From positions 1-9,174 of the forward strand of contig DIPO01000028.1 of NCBI GenBank assembly GCA_002427045.1: a DNA stretch of 9,174 nt, written 5' to 3'. Below the pieces are notes generated by a model. The model was not told the origin of the DNA. It made no database searches and worked only from the letters and a program-made list of their open reading frames with translations. Source of the DNA: Firmicutes bacterium UBA5486 (GTDB lineage: Bacteria; Bacillota; UBA4882; UBA10575). Position 1 is the first letter of the stretch. Every line of letters starts with the position of its first letter. The position numbers were made by a program, and so were the translations under genes. Of the stretch, positions 5,015-9,174 are shown in pieces.

Positions 5015-5954
5015 TGTTGATATATTAATAATATCCAATAGCCTTGATTTTACAACTGACTACGTTTGCCTTGAGTTAGACAATAGAAAAGCCAAATATT
5101 TGCGCCTTAATAGGGATCAATTTAATAAATACCAGGTTGTATGTGATGTTGGAGCCGGAACCATAACAGTTGAAATGGATAATGTAGTTTACTTTATTAG
5201 TCAACCTTCCCTTAAGGCTATCTATTACAGAGCCCCCATATATTTGAGAGATAATTATAAACCCGGCTTGGACGAAAGGCAGCAATTGTTCAGAACACAA
5301 TGGACTGCATTTATAAGGAATCTAGCAATCTTTGAAGATATTATCTGGGTGAATAATCCTGTTGCTACGTTCAAGGCAGAGAATAAGATTTTACAACTGA
5401 AATACGCATATAATGTAGGATTTTTATGCCCAAAAACCGTCGTAACTAATACGAATGCTATAGACTTGGAAACAAATAGAGAATATATTGTTAAATCGCT
5501 AGACACGGCTGTACTCAGAATTGGCGATAAAGAAGCCTTTGTATATTCTAACAAAATGCAGGAGAGTGAGCTTAAAAATTCTCTCCTAGAATTAGCTCCT
5601 GTAATAGTACAAGAGTATGTTAATCCCAAAATAGATGTAAGGGTAACTGTCGTTGGTGAAACGGTTTATACTGTTCGGATCTTTTCCAAAGGTAAGGGGG
5701 TAGATGGGGATTGGAGAAAACTAAAACAAGATCTCGATTTTATTCCGTTTTGTTTACCGCCAGAGATAGAGCAGAAATGCGTGGATCTTATAAAACTTTT
5801 GGGGCTCTCTTTTGGAGCTATTGACCTAATTGAATCAAAAAGTGATTACTATTTCATTGAAGTAAACCCAACAGGTGAATGGGCGTGGCTAGTTGAGACT
5901 GCAAAGTTGAAGATATATAAGGGGATAGTGGATTTTTTGGAGGGGAAAAGATGA
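5007..5954 (+). CDS. MvdD/GwsG-like ATP-grasp ligase (graspetide maturase type)
   Basis: About 315 aa from GTG 5007 (325 from ATG 4977). The N-terminal part, ILIISNSLDFTTDYV and KYLRLNRDQF, is the pre-ATP-grasp domain typical of MvdD and GwsG. Further family marks are YYRAP (73-77), WVNNPVATFKAENKILQLKY (114-133), GFLCPKTVVTN (138-148) and a nucleotide-binding lysine in YIVKSL (160-165). Also present are VIVQEYV (199-205), DVRVTVVG (210-217), DWR (235-237), GLSFGAIDLI (266-275) and the metal-binding FIEVNPTGEW (283-292). In characterised members the enzyme uses ATP to activate Asp/Glu side chains of a precursor peptide and joins them to Ser, Thr or Lys, giving macrolactones or macrolactams. 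The length is normal and all core motifs are present, so it should be active in the cytoplasm. It overlaps the 67-aa peptide gene by 8 nt and the membrane-protein gene by ATGA. Assignment to the fold is firm; the exact substrate is inferred. Confidence 0.88.
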   Translation: MNNVDILIISNSLDFTTDYVCLELDNRKAKYLRLNRDQFNKYQVVCDVGAGTITVEMDNVVYFISQPSLKAIYYRAPIYLRDNYKPGLDERQQLFRTQWTAFIRNLAIFEDIIWVNNPVATFKAENKILQLKYAYNVGFLCPKTVVTNTNAIDLETNREYIVKSLDTAVLRIGDKEAFVYSNKMQESELKNSLLELAPVIVQEYVNPKIDVRVTVVGETVYTVRIFSKGKGVDGDWRKLKQDLDFIPFCLPPEIEQKCVDLIKLLGLSFGAIDLIESKSDYYFIEVNPTGEWAWLVETAKLKIYKGIVDFLEGKR

Positions 5955-6796
5955 CTTACAAATTCAATTATTTTGAAAAGCTGGTTCTTATTCCACTCTT
6001 CCCACTATATAAAACCGAAAATGCTAACAAAAAAATATTTAATGATATTCAAAGTTTAAAACAGCAAAATAAATTAAGTAAAAATGGATCTTATATGGGT
6101 AATTACATCGGATTGTCATTAACTGATGCTAAGGCATATTTGGAATCAACGTTGGATAAAAAGAAAAATCTTGAAGAGAGGGCCAAAAGTCATATTTTAG
6201 GAGTTACTATAGCAGTTACCTTAGTTACAGTCTTATGTAAGTTATTGGTAGATCTCAATTTAATGAATTATCTAATAGGTTACAAGCTGGTACTATTTAT
6301 AATCTCGCTTTATGTTATTGTACAAATGGCTTTATCTGGGCTCTCATCAATGAAAATTATCAGTGACATAACTATCCAATATGAACTATTTCCTGACGAT
6401 ACAAACTTACCTGATAATGAACTGCTTGACTTAATAGCTTTAGATACGGAACTTAATGTAAAATATAATATCATTAGAAACAACTATTTAAGTTCTTCAT
6501 ATGAATCAATAAAAAAATCTTTGATCGGCTTAGTATCTCTATTTATAATTATGACTTTTCCAATTAACGCTATTGAAAATGATTGTTCCTTAAAGAAAAA
6601 TGATCTCATTAGGGTTCAACACCAGCAAATGGATTTAGAACAAGAGTTTATCCTTTTTAAGGATGAACAATTTACCTATGAATCCATAACCAATGAAAAA
6701 CTTTCTCAAATAGAACAACAAGTTAACATTCTAATCCAAGATGTTACTAAAATGGAAAGTGCAATCTCAGATAGCAAAGAGTCAAAAACTAATTAA
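5951..6796 (+). CDS. Unrecognised membrane protein with about three TM segments and a C-terminal coiled coil
   Basis: A 281-aa protein whose ATG overlaps the ligase stop as ATGA; GGAGGGG just upstream is a strong ribosome binding site, so it belongs to the same operon. Residues 1-80 are mostly hydrophilic, with a mildly hydrophobic start (LVLIPLFPLY, 11-20) and a helical stretch YLESTLDKKKNLEERAKS. Hydrophobic segments at about 82-101, 107-131 and 189-206 look like TM helices. Between the second and third is an acidic loop (ELFPDDTNLPDNELLDLIAL, 145-164). The C-terminal part (220-270) is glutamine- and glutamate-rich and probably coiled coil. There is no ATP-binding cassette or peptidase motif, so it is not a standard peptide exporter. 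The paired-helix layout is loosely like SLATT-type effectors of conflict systems, but I cannot assign it. Export, immunity or toxicity linked to the modified peptide are possibilities. Confidence 0.8.
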   Translation: MTYKFNYFEKLVLIPLFPLYKTENANKKIFNDIQSLKQQNKLSKNGSYMGNYIGLSLTDAKAYLESTLDKKKNLEERAKSHILGVTIAVTLVTVLCKLLVDLNLMNYLIGYKLVLFIISLYVIVQMALSGLSSMKIISDITIQYELFPDDTNLPDNELLDLIALDTELNVKYNIIRNNYLSSSYESIKKSLIGLVSLFIIMTFPINAIENDCSLKKNDLIRVQHQQMDLEQEFILFKDEQFTYESITNEKLSQIEQQVNILIQDVTKMESAISDSKESKTN

Positions 6797-6880
6797 CATT
6801 ATATAGAACCTAAATAGCTACCTCATGCGGGACGATACACGTCATAATTTGCTCAGTTATATTTACCGGTGTATGATGGC

Positions 6881-6907
6881 GGAACTTATTATAAGGCTTC
6901 AGTTTTT
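6881..6907 (+). terminator. Possible weak terminator of the peptide operon
   Basis: A small hairpin (GAA-CTTA/TAAG-TTC with a 2-nt bulge; 6882-6888 with 6892-6900) is followed by AGTTTTT. It sits in the short gap between the convergent operon and ATPase gene, the expected place. The stem is AT-rich and weak. Confidence 0.3.
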
Positions 6908-6912
6908 ATAAT

Positions 6913-8886
6913 TCATATCTTTTCCGCAAAATCAATTGCTAATTGTGCAGTATCAGAGCTTAAAGCCCGCTTCAATAGGTCATTGGGCTCAATCTTTTCA
7001 TACCGCTCAATTAGTTGCTTTTTCAAACCCAAAAGCCTTGCTTCTGCTGTAGAAACAAGCTGGTAATATGTAGTTGCCCTTATGTAGCCAAAACTAGAAT
7101 CATCTATATCCTTTAATACCTTAGATTGACTCATTCGGTCACTAACATGGTATCCTACGACAAACGAATTAATTTGTATTTTACTGTTAAAAGCATTTGC
7201 GAAATACAACTCATTCACATATTCTTCTGCCTGTTGAACCTCTTTTGTTCCTATCTCAGAATCACCACATTTAAGCTCAATTATCAACAATTTTTTCGTT
7301 TCGACCAAGTTTATTGCGCTATTGTACTCATCCGTTGCGTATCCGATCATACTTCCATCATCAAATAGGACTATATCTGCACGCTTTCTTGGATTTGTTA
7401 GATTTTCTACTTTCTCTGGTTTTTTAAGATGTTTTTTTAATATTGTTGAAAGCCAGCTATTTGATACATAAAAAGCCGAATCGAATTCAGCGCCGAATAT
7501 CCACTTTGCCTCTAAAACAAGTGGATGAAGTACATGTAATTCGTCAATTCCTTTAATCTTAGAAAACTTTTCTATGGCTTGTACAGTTGCAATTCTACGG
7601 TCGATCTCATCCAAGACGCATTCAATGTCTGAAACATTCCAGTCTTCAAGAATCCTATTTAACTTATCTGCATCTTGATCAGTTAATGAAAAGATCTTCT
7701 CCAAAAGCATTTTCTTGCTACTGGATTTGTTAATTTCCAATAATTTTCCAATAGTCATATCAAGATAATTGCGTGAAAGCTCTGGAGATTCATCAACCGC
7801 TTGGTCAACAAGTTCTAATAGTTTTCTTCTAAAGGATAAATCAATAGATGCAAAATCATCAGCATATTTTCGCACTATTGTCTTTTTTAAATCTTCATTC
7901 TTGTCTTTGTTAACTTCACGAAATAGCTCATTTGTGAATTGTTCAACTGTATTAAACACTGCATCTACTCTACTATTGTTCTTAAAACTAGTCCAATCCT
8001 CAGTAATATCAGAAAGCATATCATCGGTCTGAACAATTATTGTAAATTGGCGTGCAATAGTCGTTCTACCATCAGCTAGATTCTTTTTATTAAGATTCCA
8101 CGACGGTTCACCAACCAAGCGCTTATTTACCCAAAAAGCAACGCCATGTTGTTGTGATTTCCGAGCAGTACTTTTTGATGATAATGCAGTAATCTTAACT
8201 GTTATACCATCAATTACTTTTATATCTTTTTCAATTATTAATCCAGTATGCTGGTCTAGTTCAATCCGCTCACCGTTAATAAATAATTGAAACTGAGGAT
8301 CAAACATAAAACGTGCTGATAAGATCTGTTTTATTTTATTAATTTCAGGATAATTGCGGTCTAGCCGAGCAGATATTATAGTGCCATGTCCCACCTTTTT
8401 AAATATTTTTTCATTTATGATTCGTAGAGCAGTTTGTCCGCCAGACTGCTCTAATTCAAATCTCGAAGCTAAATCGTTTTTCCAGGTCTCGACTGAATAG
8501 CGATTACTAAAACATAGCATACTATGCCTTCCGACACCATTTCTCCCATAAGCTCGACGCCTTATTTCCGCTCTTTCTGGTGGCATATCAGCATACTCTC
8601 CCTGGTGTCTGAGGCGATTATATGCCAATGTCATCCACCGTGCATTGAATTCCTCTTTTGTCATTCCACTGCCATCGTCTTCAATCTTAATATAAATATC
8701 TTCGAACCTTTTTAACTCAGGGATGGTAATTTCCACTTTAGATGCGCCACTATCCCATGCATTTGCAACTAATTCAGTCAATGCTAAATCGGAACGATTG
8801 GTTATCTTGCTGTATGTTCTGGTCAAATAATCGTCCTCAAATTTTGTTTGTTGATTAAATAAATTAATCCTTGATTTTTCAATCAT
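6913..8886 (-). CDS. GHKL ATPase fused to a PD-(D/E)XK-like nuclease domain, putative defence protein
   Basis: A 657-aa protein. The ATG at 8886 is preceded by AGGAG, about 7 nt away; a TTG six codons earlier would leave no room for that site. The N-terminal GHKL (Hsp90/MutL/histidine-kinase) ATP-binding motifs are intact: ELVANAWDSGA (38-48, N box), EDDGSGM (69-75, G1) and GRNGVGRHS (114-122, lid). A transducer-like region (about 150-330) and a helical middle (330-480) follow. The C-terminal domain has RADIVLFDDG (502-511, Asp504), LLIIELKCG (533-541, Glu537-x-Lys539) and QAEEY (552-556, QxxxY). This is the pattern of PD-(D/E)XK nucleases with a RecB-like fourth motif. Such ATPase-nuclease combinations fit prokaryotic MORC/MutL-like proteins of restriction and antiphage systems; no partner methylase is seen here. 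There is no TM segment, so it is cytosolic. It is convergent with the peptide operon. ATPase call firm, nuclease call likely, defence role inferred. Confidence 0.85.
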   Translation of the reverse strand: MIEKSRINLFNQQTKFEDDYLTRTYSKITNRSDLALTELVANAWDSGASKVEITIPELKRFEDIYIKIEDDGSGMTKEEFNARWMTLAYNRLRHQGEYADMPPERAEIRRRAYGRNGVGRHSMLCFSNRYSVETWKNDLASRFELEQSGGQTALRIINEKIFKKVGHGTIISARLDRNYPEINKIKQILSARFMFDPQFQLFINGERIELDQHTGLIIEKDIKVIDGITVKITALSSKSTARKSQQHGVAFWVNKRLVGEPSWNLNKKNLADGRTTIARQFTIIVQTDDMLSDITEDWTSFKNNSRVDAVFNTVEQFTNELFREVNKDKNEDLKKTIVRKYADDFASIDLSFRRKLLELVDQAVDESPELSRNYLDMTIGKLLEINKSSSKKMLLEKIFSLTDQDADKLNRILEDWNVSDIECVLDEIDRRIATVQAIEKFSKIKGIDELHVLHPLVLEAKWIFGAEFDSAFYVSNSWLSTILKKHLKKPEKVENLTNPRKRADIVLFDDGSMIGYATDEYNSAINLVETKKLLIIELKCGDSEIGTKEVQQAEEYVNELYFANAFNSKIQINSFVVGYHVSDRMSQSKVLKDIDDSSFGYIRATTYYQLVSTAEARLLGLKKQLIERYEKIEPNDLLKRALSSDTAQLAIDFAEKI

Positions 8887-8919
8887 TAAACCACTCCTAT
8901 GCAAATGGCCTTTTAATTA

Positions 8920-8948
8920 AATATATATAATATATCCACATTTTACAA
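8920..8948 (-). promoter_or_regulatory. Probable promoter of the ATPase-nuclease gene
   Basis: On the minus strand TTGTAA (8948-8943), a 17-nt spacer and TATATT (8925-8920) lie just before the ribosome binding site. The -35 hexamer overlaps the last codons of the upstream reading frame, so the gene may have its own promoter and also receive read-through. The AT-rich tract makes chance matches likely. Confidence 0.4.
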
Positions 8949-9173
8949 GCCATGACATATTGCTACCACTTCGATTTGTTTTTCCTCCGTTATTTCGTAT
9001 ATTTTATAACTTCCTACTGTCCGATAACCTGCGTATATAATTCCATCTTCAAAATCAATGTTGTTTGATTGCAGATATCTTTCCACTTGTTGCATCATGA
9101 ATTTATAGGTAGGATATTTTTTAGTCGTTACCTTATAATTGATCTCGTTTCGTATAATGCCCCCCGTTGTCAA
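8943..9173 (-). CDS. Small hypothetical protein, 5' end uncertain at window edge
   Basis: A reading frame of up to 76 codons ends in TAA at 8945-8943 and is open to the right edge. The TTG at 9173 is only the first usable codon inside the window; the true start may lie beyond it. An internal ATG pair at residues 26-27 has no good ribosome binding site. The sequence, with MMQQVERYLQSNNIDFED and IYAGYRTVGSYKIYEITEEK, looks like a small soluble alpha/beta protein with no signal peptide or TM segment. I do not recognise it. It precedes the ATPase-nuclease gene by 56 nt on the same strand and could be co-transcribed with it. Confidence 0.55.
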   Translation of the reverse strand: MTTGGIIRNEINYKVTTKKYPTYKFMMQQVERYLQSNNIDFEDGIIYAGYRTVGSYKIYEITEEKQIEVVAICHGL

Positions 9174-9174
9174 G

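Noticed and set aside
5076..5629. Minus-strand reading frames inside the ATP-grasp gene
   Set aside because: The plus-strand frame carries the full set of ATP-grasp motifs; the opposite frames are shadows without start signals.
6835..6874. Inverted repeat ATACAC/GTGTAT between the convergent genes
   Set aside because: Six pairs with a 28-nt loop and no T-tract; too weak to call a terminator or attachment site.

Overview
The window looks like an accessory stretch of a Gram-positive, probably anaerobic member of the Bacillota (Clostridia; a Peptococcaceae/Desulfotomaculum-like host is only a guess). The reasons are strong AGGAGG-type ribosome binding sites, frequent TTG/GTG starts, several secreted proteins with PF07833 'copper amine oxidase N-terminal' (stalk) domains, and a short coiled-coil protein of a type common in these bacteria. 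No rRNA, tRNA, CRISPR array, transposase or integrase is visible.

Left half (1 to about 4520): a locally duplicated family of secreted proteins, nearly all on the minus strand. A two-gene unit, stalk-domain protein followed about 15 nt later by a small secreted protein, occurs twice (4405-3602 then 3586-3125; 1707-805 then 788 to beyond the left edge). A third stalk gene (3014-2157) lies between them. Each of the three stalk genes is preceded by the same roughly 70-bp module: a minus-strand hairpin with U-tract, a TGGCACC box, an extended -10 (TGNTAAAAT) and a G-run. A plus-strand coiled-coil gene (1866-2126) diverges from the first copy; the second copy keeps matching divergent DNA but no coiled-coil gene. 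The copies are mosaics: the 4405-3602 gene has the N-terminal half of its neighbour at 3014-2157 and the C-terminal half of the gene at 1707-805. The 3586-3125 gene is a truncated version of the one at the left edge.

Middle (4744-6796, plus strand): a tightly coupled, more AT-rich three-gene operon. It encodes a 67-residue peptide, an MvdD/GwsG-like ATP-grasp ligase of the graspetide (omega-ester/amide-linked peptide) maturase type, and a membrane protein with about three TM segments that I do not recognise. This is the best candidate for an undescribed system: a possible graspetide pathway in which the 67-aa peptide is the substrate and the membrane protein has an unknown export, immunity or effector role.

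Right (6913-9174, minus strand, convergent with the operon): a large GHKL (Hsp90/MutL/MORC-like) ATPase fused to a C-terminal PD-(D/E)XK-like nuclease domain, a plausible DNA-targeting defence protein. Upstream of it is a small unidentified reading frame that touches the right edge. The right half is visibly more AT-rich than the left and probably an acquired accessory island.
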